A DNA stretch of 64,000 nt, from positions 1,642,063 to 1,706,062 of the forward strand of contig CM060958.1 in NCBI GenBank assembly GCA_030765055.1, given 5' to 3'. The translations under genes were made by a program, and so were the position numbers. This stretch comes from Mantis religiosa. Its lineage: Eukaryota > Arthropoda > Insecta > Mantodea > Mantidae. Of this stretch, positions 33,973 to 44,315 are shown one piece after another. The notes below the pieces were generated by a model. The model worked only from the letters and a program-made list of their open reading frames with translations. It was not told the DNA's origin and did no database searches. Numbering within the stretch: the first letter of the stretch is position 1; each line of letters starts with the position of its first letter.

Positions 33973-35355
33973 TTACCCAGCCGTCCTGGATGATGCTGTC
34001 ATCCATCCGCCGCTGACGGCGCGCAGTCTCACTCGAGGGGATGGTGTGGACGGCGCCGACGTGCTCCTCGCTACGCCGGACCTTACTCGTTCTTCCGACT
34101 GCTCTTCCTGATGTCGGCAGTCTCTTTCCAGGTGTCCGGGCTGTCCACACCCCCAACACAGGCCACTAGGTCTTCGCCGGCGTCCCTCGGCTACTCTTCT
34201 GTCTCCGGTGTAGCGAACACTCTTCGTTCTCGACGTCGGGATAGCTGTTACTTTGGCCGCCTCCATCTTTAATGCTGCCGTTAGCGCCTCGTGGATGGTT
34301 TTATGATCGCCGAGCATTAGGCGCTGACGAATCTCCGTGTCTCGTACCCCGTCAACGAATTTGTGGGCAGCTTCCTGGGATACGAACTCTGGTGGGAGTT
34401 CGACTAGGACCTTGCTAGCCAGTTGTTCAACTGCCAGGGCGAACCCCTGCGGCGTCTGCCCTGGCTGCTGTGATCTTGCCTTTAGCTGGCTGCGGTATGC
34501 TGCGGCTAAACGGTGGTTTCCAAAACGATTTTCCAGGGCCTCCCAAATGTCCTTGGGCACCTCCGTTGTCTGTACTGCGTTCAGGACTTCCGTGGCCCGT
34601 CCCTGGAGGCTTGCCATTAACTGTGTGGCCTCCTCCTCTGGTGACCATTTGTTGTGCTTGGTCACTGCGTCGAATTGGCGGCGGAAAACCTCGAAAGTTG
34701 ACGCGCCGTCGTACTTTGGGGGTTTGATATGCGCCGATGTTGTGTCGCGTCCCGGTGCGTCGGCCTTCAAATCCTTCAGCCTCCTGCCGACGACGGCCTC
34801 CACCATGGCGTTCAGGGACTTGACGCTGCTGTCGGCCCTTCCCTCCAGTTTGTTTGCGCGGTTCGCAAGGTCTTCGACGTCTTCCACCATGGCGTTCAGG
34901 GACTTGGCGTTATTATCGGCCTTTTCCTCTAAATGATTAAGGCGCTCGTCTACTTGACCCATTCGTTTGCCCAACTTCGCGACGTCATCCCTCACGCCGG
35001 CCAACTGTTCCTCAAATTTGGCGTCGAGGACCTCGTTCGCCACCTTCATTTCCGTGGCCAGACTGTCGTTCGCTACCCTCATTTCTGTGGTCAATTCGGT
35101 CTTCATTTCTTCCATCTTCTCGGTGATGTCGTTGGCCGTCTTCATTTGTTTCAACTCTGCGGCCTGGTTGTTATTTGCCGCTTCTGTTTTTGCAGCGAAG
35201 TTGTCATTCGCCGTCTTTATTTCTGTCAGTTCCGCGGCCAGGCTATTATTTGCCGCTTTCATTTCCGAGGTCAGTTCGGCCTTCATTTCCAACATCTTCT
35301 CCAAAATCTTTTCCAATGCCGCGTCCATGGCTGTAATGTTCGGTGATGTTGTCAT
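33973..35355 (-). CDS. gag-like protein of the Ty3/Gypsy element
   Basis: An intact 460-residue frame. Residues ~10-190 are rich in A, E, K and L with repeated 'EMK.AN.SLA.E' heptad-like segments, a predicted coiled coil with internal repetition. Residues ~210-350 form the capsid-like part (PPKYDG, F..QFDAVT, W..EE.A..L). A CCHC zinc knuckle, CWGCGQPGHLERDC, lies at about residue 408. This would package the element's RNA. It is the only undamaged frame of the element. Confidence 0.85.
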   Translation of the reverse strand: MTTSPNITAMDAALEKILEKMLEMKAELTSEMKAANNSLAAELTEIKTANDNFAAKTEAANNNQAAELKQMKTANDITEKMEEMKTELTTEMRVANDSLATEMKVANEVLDAKFEEQLAGVRDDVAKLGKRMGQVDERLNHLEEKADNNAKSLNAMVEDVEDLANRANKLEGRADSSVKSLNAMVEAVVGRRLKDLKADAPGRDTTSAHIKPPKYDGASTFEVFRRQFDAVTKHNKWSPEEEATQLMASLQGRATEVLNAVQTTEVPKDIWEALENRFGNHRLAAAYRSQLKARSQQPGQTPQGFALAVEQLASKVLVELPPEFVSQEAAHKFVDGVRDTEIRQRLMLGDHKTIHEALTAALKMEAAKVTAIPTSRTKSVRYTGDRRVAEGRRRRPSGLCWGCGQPGHLERDCRHQEEQSEERVRSGVARSTSAPSTPSPRVRLRAVSGGWMTASSRTAG

Positions 35356-35369
35356 CCCACTTCTGACAT

Positions 35370-35862
35370 CAGTTGTAGCTTTGTGGGTTCATGAAATTAA
35401 AAGTCCAATTGCACAAACTCAAAATGTTCTTTATTTCCCCCGAATTACAGTTGGAACACTTGCCGATTACATAGAATTACGTAGCGCACACAATTACAAT
35501 TCACCAGTTCGTCCGTTACAGTTCCACTTTGCACACGCAGTTACGTACACTCCGCCGATGCACGTACACAGTCTTCCAGTCCGTTCCCTCACTGGGCGCT
35601 CCTCACAGCTGCTCGCCATAAACTGAACTGACTCGCCAACTACAGGTCTTATATAGGGAAGATCACCGTTTCTGGAAGGTTCGAGGCGCCACAATTATCC
35701 CGAGGTTTCGAGACGTCTGGTTAGACGGGAAAGAGACGGTACAGGGCTCGCGCCGCTCCCCTAATCATCCCTTCAGTTAGTGACACGAGACAAATGGGTA
35801 AGCGTGGGCTTCCCGCCTGGTCCTACTGCCGGCCGGTTCTGTAGGGAGTTGCGACGTTCGGT
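35370..35862 (-). repeat. probable 5' LTR of the Ty3/Gypsy element
   Basis: Read on the minus strand it begins near TGTCAACCG and ends near agctaca just before gag. It contains a TATA box, tandem initiators and, ~200 bases on, an AATAAA polyadenylation signal (minus ggggaaataaagaac). After it comes gatgtcagaagtgggatg, the likely primer-binding region. No second LTR is in the window to confirm the ends. Confidence 0.65.
35621..35657 (-). promoter_or_regulatory. LTR core promoter: TATA + tandem Inr
   Basis: On the minus strand CCTATATAAG (T at 35,655) is followed 26 bases later by overlapping TCAGTTCAGTT initiators (A at 35,629). TCAGTY is the arthropod initiator consensus, and the spacing is right for a TATA-dependent start. 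Confidence 0.6.
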
Positions 35863-35990
35863 TGACAGTGTTTCCTAATGACAAACAGGAAATTCTATTT
35901 ATTTCCTCCTACATGTGGGCACTTCCAGCGCTTTGTCTACCGGCTACCTTAGGTAGAGCAGTTAACGGACCCTCGTAGCCATGGTCGTTA

Positions 35991-36120
35991 GCACGAATGT
36001 CTCTAGCGTTCCAGCGCGTAGAGGGTCACGGATTCGAGTCCCGCCCTGGGCATGGGTGTTTATGTGTATAGCTTATGTGTGTGAAACTACAGAAAACAGA
36101 TAGGTAGTTAAACGGAAACA
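35991..36120 (+). repeat. SINE family 5-like, tRNA-headed
   Basis: tcgtagccatggtcgttagc (A-box-like) and the B box ggattcgagtccc, then a short body with A-rich end (aaacaataaaaaaaaggtt). Single copy in this window; 35,863-35,990 shows nothing. Confidence 0.55.
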
Positions 36121-36955
36121 ATAAAAAAAAGGTTAAATAAAGAAAAGAAAAATGTATATCTATATACATAGATATATACTTTTTGAAAAAAAAAAAGCAG
36201 CTCTAAAGGTGCGAAGTAAAAATTTTGCATTAATTCCCACATTGCAAAGTGTTTTATGATGCACTCCCAGTAGGTAGAGGAAATATTGCAGTATCGTAAT
36301 TTTAAAGGAAATTTGCATTTTGAAAATTATGAAATTTTATAAACATTCTTTAGAAAGTGACATGTAAACCCTAACTAAAAAGTAAAATTTGTGCTCAAAG
36401 TAGGTATATATTTTAGTGCCATCCAAGAATTCCTCGCTTCACAGAAACTGCACATTATATGCAAAACTTTCTTTATATTTTATTTTATCAAAAGTAACTG
36501 TAACAATTTTACTGTAATATCAGTTACAGGTTTAAGGAATGAAATGCAAACTTCACTTTTTCTGGTGAAATAAGCTTGCATAACATCAAACGTTTCCGAG
36601 ATAATCGCTCCGACTGCATCGCTGAACTGTGTAGGGAAATATTAATCTTGGGGTTTCAATTACCGTAGCAGGGCCGCCAACTTATGCGATCGTTAAAACA
36701 GCGGCAGTAAAGCGCACAGTTGTACCAGAGATATGAGTCGTAAAACACAGTAAACGGGTGTTCCGAAAAGCTCGTTCGATAACGCACAATGGCACTTTTA
36801 TTGCCGGGGAAGTGTTGGCAGCACTGGCCGGCAAGGATTACGTGGGTAGCTACATTAATTATTATCAGAGGAAACGCTGTGCCGGAAGGTATTTATACCT
36901 AACGTGACACCGTGACCTCATCTCGGTCTGGGAGACCTTCTCTACTCTTGTACAA
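36121..36955. other. intergenic, nothing recognised
   Basis: No coding frame with a domain and no recognised repeat. Confidence 0.4.
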
Positions 36956-37145
36956 ACACTCTTATCTTATTGTAGTTAACAAAGGAATGATGTCATGTCT
37001 TTGTATGTACAAGAGATAAAATGAATAACGACTTGAGAAAAGTTTAAACATTGCAAAATTTAAAAAAATAACAAGGAATATCTCAAAAAAGAGTTATTTT
37101 CACTGATTAAAAAGAATTTGACATAAATTGTGTGTTTTGCCAAAC
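36956..37145 (+). repeat. family A fragment
   Basis: Contains gtctttgtatgtacaaga, aataacgacttgagaaaagt, aataacaaggaatatctc and gaatttgacataaattgtgt in family order. Confidence 0.75.
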
Positions 37146-37292
37146 ACCGTAATGAGATAAAGAACCGATATGGAGGAATCATGAAATACCTATCAGCAAG
37201 TAACCACCCAAACAGAAGGCAAACCCTGAACCTCCTGAATGAGAATTCTGGACGCTAACACCTAAGCCATCCCCGTTAACTTGTCTCTCTAC

Positions 37293-37915
37293 CCCACCTC
37301 CTTCACACTGTGCATGAAGCATCCCAGCAACGGCCCGAGAAGGGTCAGACATGTACCTGACCTGGTTAGGGCTAAATCATGCAGTGACAGGATGTGGGAG
37401 TTCCTCAATCAGGTAAGAGATATAGCAGTGTGCATAGTAGGTGGAGGCAGATCCATACAAATCTCTTTGGGGACCACTGCTCCCACCTCCTTCACACTGT
37501 GCATGAAGCATCCCAGCAACGGCCAGAGGAGGGTCAGACATGTACCTGACCTGGTTAGGGCTATATCATGCAGTGACAGGATATGGGAGTTCCTCAATCA
37601 GGTAAGAGATATAGCAGTGTGCATAGTAGGTGGAGGCAGATCCATACAAACCTCTTTGGGGACCACTGCTCCCACCTCCTTCACACTGTGCATGAAGCAT
37701 CCCAGCAACGGCCAGAGGAGGGTCAGACCTGTACCTGACCTGGTTAGGGCTATATCATGCAGTGACAGGATGTGGGAGTTAGTCAGTCAGGTAAGAGATA
37801 TAGTGGTGGTGGTGTTTTGGGCCCGTCGACAAAAATGTCATTTGGGAGGTAAGAGATATAGCAGTGTGCATAGTAGGTGGAGGCATATCCACGCAAAACT
37901 CTTTGGGGACCACTA
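37293..37915 (+). repeat. 189-bp in-frame tandem repeat, three units
   Basis: cccacctccttcacactgtg starts at 37,293, 37,482 and 37,671, a 189-bp period (63 codons). A frame is open through all units (37,281-37,982, 233 residues); each unit encodes TLCMKHPSNG, VPDLVRA and ISCSDR.WEFLNQVRDI. Each contains tcag|gtaagag, a strong splice-donor match. The third unit is interrupted by a ~45-bp insertion with a partial duplication of gtaagagatatag. No protein family is recognised; it may be a duplicated exon plus intron start or simply a repeat. Confidence 0.75.
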
Positions 37916-38080
37916 CTACAGATTGTCCACCACTATAACAAATCTGCCTTACATACTTCAGTTCGAATATCGGTCAGGATGAGTTACTTAAATATATTAT
38001 TATTAGAGTTTTGCTTGTGAAAGATGAATAACAGGTAACTCCAAGTTCTATGGCAAAAATGCCAAGAGTTTGTGCAGAAA

Positions 38081-38182
38081 ATGACCGAGGACCGTACACC
38101 ACAAATAGTATACAAGTATAAACCTGTAGGTAGAAGAAATGTTGGCAGGCTACGAATGAGATGGTCCGATCAATTTCCTTGA
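38081..38182 (+). pseudogene. LINE ORF2 C-terminal remnant
   Basis: The frame reads PQIVYKYKPVGRRNVG and then MRWSDQFP before a stop. This YKP.GRR.VGRP..RW.DQ pattern is the usual C-terminal end of insect non-LTR retrotransposon ORF2 proteins. It lies 30 bp upstream of a (GAT)n tract, the expected position of a LINE 3' tail. Confidence 0.7.
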
Positions 38183-38211
38183 AGTCGGGACGGGCCACAA
38201 GCCTTATACCC

Positions 38212-38299
<88 letters not shown>

Positions 38300-38318
38300 C
38301 ATCATCATCATCATCATC
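38212..38318. repeat. (GAT)n-(ATC)n microsatellite, probable LINE tail
   Basis: About 29 GAT units followed directly by about 7 ATC units, so the two halves can form a hairpin. The position right after the LINE remnant suggests the GAT part is its retroposition tail. 38,319-38,499 is unremarkable. Confidence 0.9.
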
Positions 38319-38499
38319 TAACTTCTATGGTTCAGACATTTCATTCACATTGTTCGCGCCTAAGGTGAAGAAATTAATTGTTAGTCAAACACTTCCACCA
38401 CAATTACGGTTTGCCGAGGAGATGAGCTTATGCCGGAAGCACAAGCCACATTGATACAGTGCGCATTTTTTTCTAGATCTTTCGAATAACAGACTGAAC

Positions 38500-39440
38500 T
38501 GGACTGCGCCACGGAGGTCAAAACTTGATCTATTATACATATTTCCCCAAGTGAGACATCCCCGGGAGGAAGGATGAGGTGAGAGGAGACAGAGAGACTG
38601 GACTGAACTACACTACGTAGAGGATGCGGTACGGAGGTACAAACTTGGTCTATTGTACCTATGTCCCCAAGTGAGACATCCCCGGGAGGAAGGATGAGGT
38701 GAGAGGAGACAGAGAGACTGGACTGGACTACACTGCGTAGGGGATTCGGTACGGAGGTCCAAACTTGGTCTATTGTACCTATGTCTCCAAGTGAGACATC
38801 CCCGGGAGGTAGGATGAGGTGAGAGGAGACAGAGAGACTGGACTGGACTACACTGCGTAGGGGATTCGGTACGGAGGTCCAAACTTGGTCTATTGTACCT
38901 ATGTCCCCAAGTGAGTCATCCCCGGGAGAAAGGATGAGGTGAGAGGAGACAGAGAGACTGGACTGGACTATACTACGGAGGGGATTTGGCACGGTGGTCC
39001 AAACTTGGTCTATTGTACCTATGTCCCCAAGTGAGACATCCCCGGGAGGTAGGATGAGGTGAGAGGAGACAGAGGGACTGGACTGGACTACACTGCGTAG
39101 GGGATTCGGTACGGAGGTTCAAACTTGGTCTATTGTACCTATGTCTCCAAGTGAGACATCCCCGGGAGGTAGGATGAGGTGAGAGGAGACAGAGAGACTG
39201 GACTGGACTACACTGCGTAGGGGATTCGGTACGGAGGTTCAAACTTGGTCTATTGTACCTATGTCCCCAAGTGAGACATCCCCGGGAGGTAGGATGAGGT
39301 GAGAGGAGACAGAGAGACTGGACTGGACTACACTACGGAGAGGATTCGGTACGGAGGTTCAAACTTGGTCTATTGTACTTATGTCCTCAAGTGAGACATC
39401 CCCGGGAGGAAGGATGAGGCGAGAGGAGGCAGAGGGCGTC
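38500..39440 (+). repeat. family B repeat with eight 120-bp tandem units
   Basis: aaacttggtctattgtacct recurs exactly every 120 bp (38,641; 38,761; 38,881; 39,001; 39,121; 39,241; 39,361), with a diverged first unit at ~38,521. Each unit holds gacatccccgggagg, gatgaggtgagaggagacag and ggactggactacact. After the last unit the family B body starts (ggcagagggcgtcctccaaa). Units have private variants such as gggaggt versus gggagga. Confidence 0.95.
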
Positions 39441-40326
39441 CTCCAAAGGAGCCAAGACAGCAGAGAGCTTGTAAACCCATGTGTCATGTAGGCTGCCCAC
39501 GGGAAGCGAAATTGGATCTCCCACATGTGAGTCATAGACTAAACTGCCTAAGCCACCCTGCTGGGTTCGAATAATAAAACTCGAGAGACTATCAGAACCA
39601 TGCGTCAGCAGCTCATAGGTATAAAAAGGCGGTGCAAAGGCCAGCCTTGGGCAGTTCACGGTTGAGTTCAGAGAAGTTATGTGTTTAGAATAGTCTAATG
39701 TTGTGAGTAGTTCTGCGAGCAACTCCATAGCAATGTTAACACTATACATGAGGGAAACGTTCGTGTGTACGTCAGAGAAATTATAAGCAGAGCAAGTTAG
39801 TGCGTGTAACAGTGACCGGTGTAAGTTAGTATAGGGCTATCTGCAAGTTTGCGATGTGATATGAATGTCGAACGCACCTAAAGGTTGTAGAGTGGCATGA
39901 TTATTGACCGGCGACTAAAAGCGCGGGCGAAAACGCATTTCATTACAATGTTCATGACTTGCCGTCGATTCGATACACCATTACGGAGCAACAGGCTGTT
40001 ATAACAGACAGTCAGCCACAAAAGTATACAAACCACGCTTGCTTCACGTTACCCGAAATTAATGTTCAACTGTTTTAGAACTTGCAGCAAATGCTGCGTT
40101 ATTTGTACATTCATTTTAACGACATACATCTTACCCAAAGTTCGATACAGAGGTTTTACTCGAAATACACGCTTTCAGATGTGTGTACGAGGTTCAATAA
40201 AATAAACAGGAATCTTCTAATAAATACGTAAAATATGAAGATATTAACAGTGAAGCAAACAAATACATACAAATATAATAATTTGTATATAGGAATGTTC
40301 TATTTTCTTAAACAATATTTATTCAT
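39441..40326. other. intergenic with a promoter-like motif
   Basis: TATAAAAAGGC at 39,620 is followed by gggCAGTTC (A at 39,653, 33 bases on). 39,755-39,805 resembles 11,500-11,550. No coding frame is convincing. Confidence 0.35.
39620..39656 (+). promoter_or_regulatory. candidate TATA + initiator
   Basis: TATAAAAAGG with an initiator-like CAGTTC 33 bases downstream. The nearby sequence shared with the 11.5-kb region suggests both could belong to one repeat, for example a solo LTR. Confidence 0.25.
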
Positions 40327-40459
40327 GTTGAAGACGTTCTCGGGCTTCGAGCGAGGAAAGAAGATATTGTGACATCGACGTTTCGGGAGCGTACATCTCT
40401 CCCATCTTCAGGATGCGGAACCGCCGACGTCACATCTTATTACCGAGAACGTCTACAAC
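40327..40459 (-). repeat. foldback element with hammerhead-like core
   Basis: Terminal arms agacgttctcgg (40,327-40,342) and its reverse complement (40,443-40,459) enclose a second inverted pair: gtgacatcgacg (40,369-40,380) with cgccgacgtcac (40,422-40,433), 12 pairs with two G-U. On the minus strand the centre reads CTGAAGA, GGGAG, 9-nt loop, CTCCC, GAAA, the layout of a hammerhead ribozyme core, except for one extra U before helix II and only 10 nt where helix I should form. Penelope-like elements are known to carry such motifs. Confidence 0.6.
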
Positions 40460-40844
40460 ATACATTTACGCCACAACAAAAGATTAAGTTAATATTTATT
40501 CATTAACTTCAAAGTAATGTCCCTGAGATATTACACAGTTGGAAGTACTTGTGTTGAGCGACAAACGACAGATAGTGGACATTATCGTAATACAATTTAC
40601 ACGAGTGGTTTTGTCGTCAGTAACTGCTGTTAAGTTTGTACAACTCCTAGTAGATTCACAGTCAACATTTCAAATTGGTGATGCACTTTATTTCATTTTA
40701 AAAGCAACATTTAATAGAAATTATATTTAAAACTTCCCCGAGCACTGGAATAAACATTTAACTTTTACGTCTATTGACAATAAGACAAATATTCAAAACA
40801 GCCGAGAGTGTAAAGACCCTGAGGACATTTTCTAATACTCAGAC
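40460..40844. other. intergenic, nothing recognised
   Basis: A 63-codon frame without a domain. Nothing else. Confidence 0.4.
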
Positions 40845-41205
40845 TTTTCTCAAGTCGTTATTCATTTGTACAAACAAAGATACGACAAAACATTTGACTA
40901 TCACCTAAAGTTTACTGTATTCCCTTGTAACTACAATAAGATAATTTATATCTTGAAGTAGATAGAGCAATAAGAGTAGAGAAAGTCATGTGACATCATA
41001 TTATATTTTCTGGAGAAGGAACATTTTGTTAATACATAAAATCGAACCCTAGTGATGACTTTGTAAATATTTTCTTTTTGAGCCTTCAAGCCAAACTCAA
41101 GAGCTTTCTAAAAGTTGGTCCATCTCTTACAGTTTACCAGTTATACAAAAGTCATTCTGAATGTACAGCACATCTGACTACATTCACAGAAAATTCAACA
41201 TACAC
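40845..41205 (-). repeat. family A arm (minus) plus interior block
   Basis: 40,845-40,995 is the reversed arm (ctcaagtcgttattcatttg ... agagaaagtcatgtga). 41,118-41,205 carries the interior block in plus orientation (ccatctcttacagtttacca ... acattcacagaaaattcaac). The opposing orientations suggest rearranged or adjacent copies. Confidence 0.75.
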
Positions 41206-41535
41206 TCAACTTTTTAACTCATCAAATTCTATGTTTCTTAACAATAAGCTTCACTTTTCTGCCTCGTACTACTAACATTGAATATAGAGATTTGTCTAAA
41301 TTCTGAAGCACATGCAGAAAACAGTTTTTTTAAATTTTTTTGACCACAGAAAAGTTCCCTGCGGCTCAATTTTAAAAAATTAATAACAAAATTTCAGTTT
41401 TACGTTCCAAGTATACTGCTATATGAAATGCATCACATGTAAGTAAGTTATTTTATGATACAAGTGTTAAAAGAAACATTTTATTTTGTGAATAGGCGTG
41501 ATTTCGAAACGAGGCCGTAGAACGAGACAATCCTA
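41206..41535. other. intergenic, nothing recognised
   Basis: AT-rich; no gene or repeat recognised. Confidence 0.4.
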
Positions 41536-41680
41536 ACTCCAATAGAATGTCAGTCTAGTTGTCAACATCCAGGACTGGATCTATGAAGATGCCCGACGGA
41601 GCTACGGAGGAAACGTCAGATACCTATCTTTTCCATCGTCCAGACCAGCGGCTTCAAGCCCGGAAACATTCTATTGGATT
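41536..41680 (+). repeat. small foldback element
   Basis: ccaatagaatgt (41,539-41,550) and acattctattgg (41,666-41,677) are perfect inverted ends. The interior has gaagatg...ggaaacgtcag, resembling the centre of the 40,327 element on the opposite strand, so the two may be distant relatives. Non-coding. Confidence 0.6.
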
Positions 41681-42064
41681 AACGCCGTACGTGAAAGCCT
41701 AAACATGCACAATCCTAACTATTTATACATCATAAATATATGGTATTGTTTTATCTTTTTCATGCTTATTATAGCATCAGTGTTGACAACATAACCACAA
41801 CAATCTACATAAGGAAGGCAGTGAAAATAATAAAACAGTGGAAATAGCCTATCATGAAGTAGTCTTCGTCTATTGCGTGTTGATGAAGGCGTCGATTTGT
41901 TCTTTGGTTAGTATTTGCATTGTTTTGCCTGATACTTTCGGACATATATTTAAAAAATGTCCTAAGGTTGTAGTTTTTACGATGTATACATTAAGAGAGC
42001 CCACAATGTTGAACATTTAGGTTCTTCTTCAAAGAACGCTAACAATACATTTTCAGCATAATTA
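41681..42064. other. intergenic, nothing recognised
   Basis: Frame of 60 codons at 41,838 without a domain. Confidence 0.4.
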
Positions 42065-43382
42065 CGAGCGCTGTTCAATAAAGACTGATCAAAATTTGTT
42101 AAAGTCATAATTTTTTGCACTATACTTCAGTGTTATATTCTGTTAGCTTAATGTGAAACAAACACGCCGTAGTAGTTTCATTGTTGGTACTCCTAGTTCC
42201 CGCCTGTGAGAACCAGGCAAGTTCAGATATGTTCAGTATCGCCTATCACTACAATTGAGGTAACATACGAGGAACAATATGCGGCTATGAAATTCTGCTT
42301 TCGTCTCAACAAATCATCAGTTGAGGTCTATACAATGTTACAGGAGGCCTATGGAGAGTCTGTTCTTCCTACAGCACAGCGCGAAGGTGGTTTAAAATGT
42401 TTAACGAGGGGAGATAATCAATTTCAAAGGAAGGTGGACCCGGTGCTCCAGTTACTGCTCTTACGGAAGAAAACATCAACACTGCTGCTGCCATTCTGAG
42501 AGAGGATCGACGAATTACCTTAAGATCACTTTCTGAAATACTAAACATTTCATTGCGTGCCACCCACACGTTGGTGACAGAAACGTTACACCTGAGACGT
42601 GTTAGGGCGCGATGGGTTCCAAGACTGTTGATTCCCGAACAAAAGGACATTCACGTGCAGGTCTGCGTGCAGTTAAAGTTGATGTTAGAGGAAGATCCGG
42701 AGCTTCTTCCAAACGTAATCACTGCTGATGAAACTTGGCTACATCATTTGGTCCTGAGAGCAAACAGCAAAGCTCAATGTGGAAATCTCCTTCATAACCA
42801 ACCCCCCCCCAAAAAGCAAAAGTGGTTGCTTCTGCTGAGAAAGTTATGGTCATCTCATTCTTTGATATTCATGGAATGGTTTATCAGCATGTTGTACCTG
42901 CACACACACACCAGTAACTGGACAATACCACAGGGATGTCCTGAAAACATTGCAAGTCCATATCAGGCGAAAAAGACCACATTTCCGTGAAGCAGGCTGG
43001 ATGCTGCACCACGATAATGCGCGGCCGCATATTGCCAATGTTGTTGCTGAATATCTTGCAAAATTCCACGTGAAGTATATCCCTCACCCTCCCTATAGTC
43101 CGGATTTAGCCCCATGTGACTTTTTTTCTATTCCCTAACTTGAAGTAACGTCTTCGTGGGAGGCATTATCCATATTCAGAAACAGTGGTGAAGGCTGCGG
43201 AGGCGATTTTGAAGGATATCTCAAAAAATAGTTTCCAGCATGTCTTTGAAGACTGAAGAAACGCTGGGACAAGTGCATCGTATTCAGGGGAGACTATTTT
43301 GAGAAGGATCATCAAAATTATGAGGATGAGTAAAGGTACGTTGTCAAAAAAATTGTGATTATTCTTTATTGAACAGCCCTCC
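42065..43382 (+). mobile_element. mariner-like element, near full length
   Basis: About 1.32 kb, the normal mariner size. The left end, cgagcgctgttcaataaaga, is preceded by TA; the right end reverse-complemented is ggagggctgttcaataaaga. The right TA is not preserved immediately outside. It belongs to the same family as the deleted copy at 2331. Confidence 0.9.
42230..43345 (+). pseudogene. mariner transposase pseudogene (D34D)
   Basis: Segments in shifting frames: an N-terminal part with AYGES and RRWF-like residues, ITLRSLSEILNIS (second helix-turn-helix), RRVRARWVPRLL, TADETWLHH (Asp codon 42,726), HHDNARPH (Asp 43,013) and YSPDLAPCDFF (Asp 43,118). The last two Asp codons are 35 codons apart, i.e. 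D34D, in one uninterrupted frame. An early stop and several frameshifts make it inactive. Confidence 0.88.
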
Positions 43383-44315
43383 CTTTACCAGGTACATGTT
43401 GTATACAATGCCATATTGGGTAATAATTCTATTTTATTCTCTCTGCTGTTTCAAAAGGTTCTTAACCGCCATTTTATACCAGTATCATTTAACTCACGGC
43501 CTTCTTGAATGAGGCGATTGACATAACAAGCCAAAGATGGCATTACCAGCATGTTAAAATATTTTGAGCACTGAGCGAAATAATTTTCTGCTTTTAACAG
43601 AGTCGCCAACTTCCAAAAAGTTCAGTTTTACTGTCAACTGTCTAAAAAGAATTTTACATTTGTTTATCATGTAAACTATATTTTAAAGATTACAACACTT
43701 TTGTTAAAAATATATACATAAACAATAAACTGGAATAAATTCTAACCTGGAACTTTTAATTTGCCATTTTAAGGATATTAATCAAACAGATTAGTGGTAA
43801 AAAGAACTGCAAGGAGCAATTTGACCACTTGAATTTGTTTTAAAGCTAGATTATGAGAATAAGAAAGGTTACGCAGTGTTGATGAACAACTGACTGTCAC
43901 TGGTGACGTGTAGGTGTAAAAGAAGACTGTTATGTGACGCGGTCGGAATTTGAGAGTCGATATATCGGCTTCCTGCTCGGGAAACAGTATGGCGTGCTCC
44001 AGAAAGAATTTTAATATCCAAACCTGATGGATATCGGACCCAAGGGCATGTCTGAAGCTCAGAAAGTATACATAAGTTACGATCTCTCTTCGAAAATCGA
44101 TCCTTGATGCATTCTAAAACCGTGCAGAATGACTTACCGCTATCCACTGTCATATACAAGCAAATTCTATGTAAATTTTATCGACTGTTTCAAGAACACT
44201 GATTATGTCATCGTAAAAACTCCAAACCCAAATACATTCACGTTTTCAATTATAAACCCATGGATTTTGGGTAACTAAATTGATATTTATTCATTTTTCT
44301 ATTTGCAAAAATTAC
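43383..44315. other. intergenic, nothing recognised
   Basis: A 96-codon minus frame at 43,869-44,159 has no domain. Otherwise AT-rich and repeat-free by eye. Confidence 0.4.

Larger units (their letters stand above)
31640..35862 (-). mobile_element. Ty3/Gypsy LTR retrotransposon, truncated
   Basis: Minus-strand order: a probable 5' LTR, gag with zinc knuckle, protease, reverse transcriptase, RNase H and the start of the pre-integrase region. Integrase and 3' LTR are missing, cut off at the 91-bp array. The region is clearly GC-richer than its surroundings. Several in-frame stops and at least one frameshift show it is dead. Confidence 0.93.
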
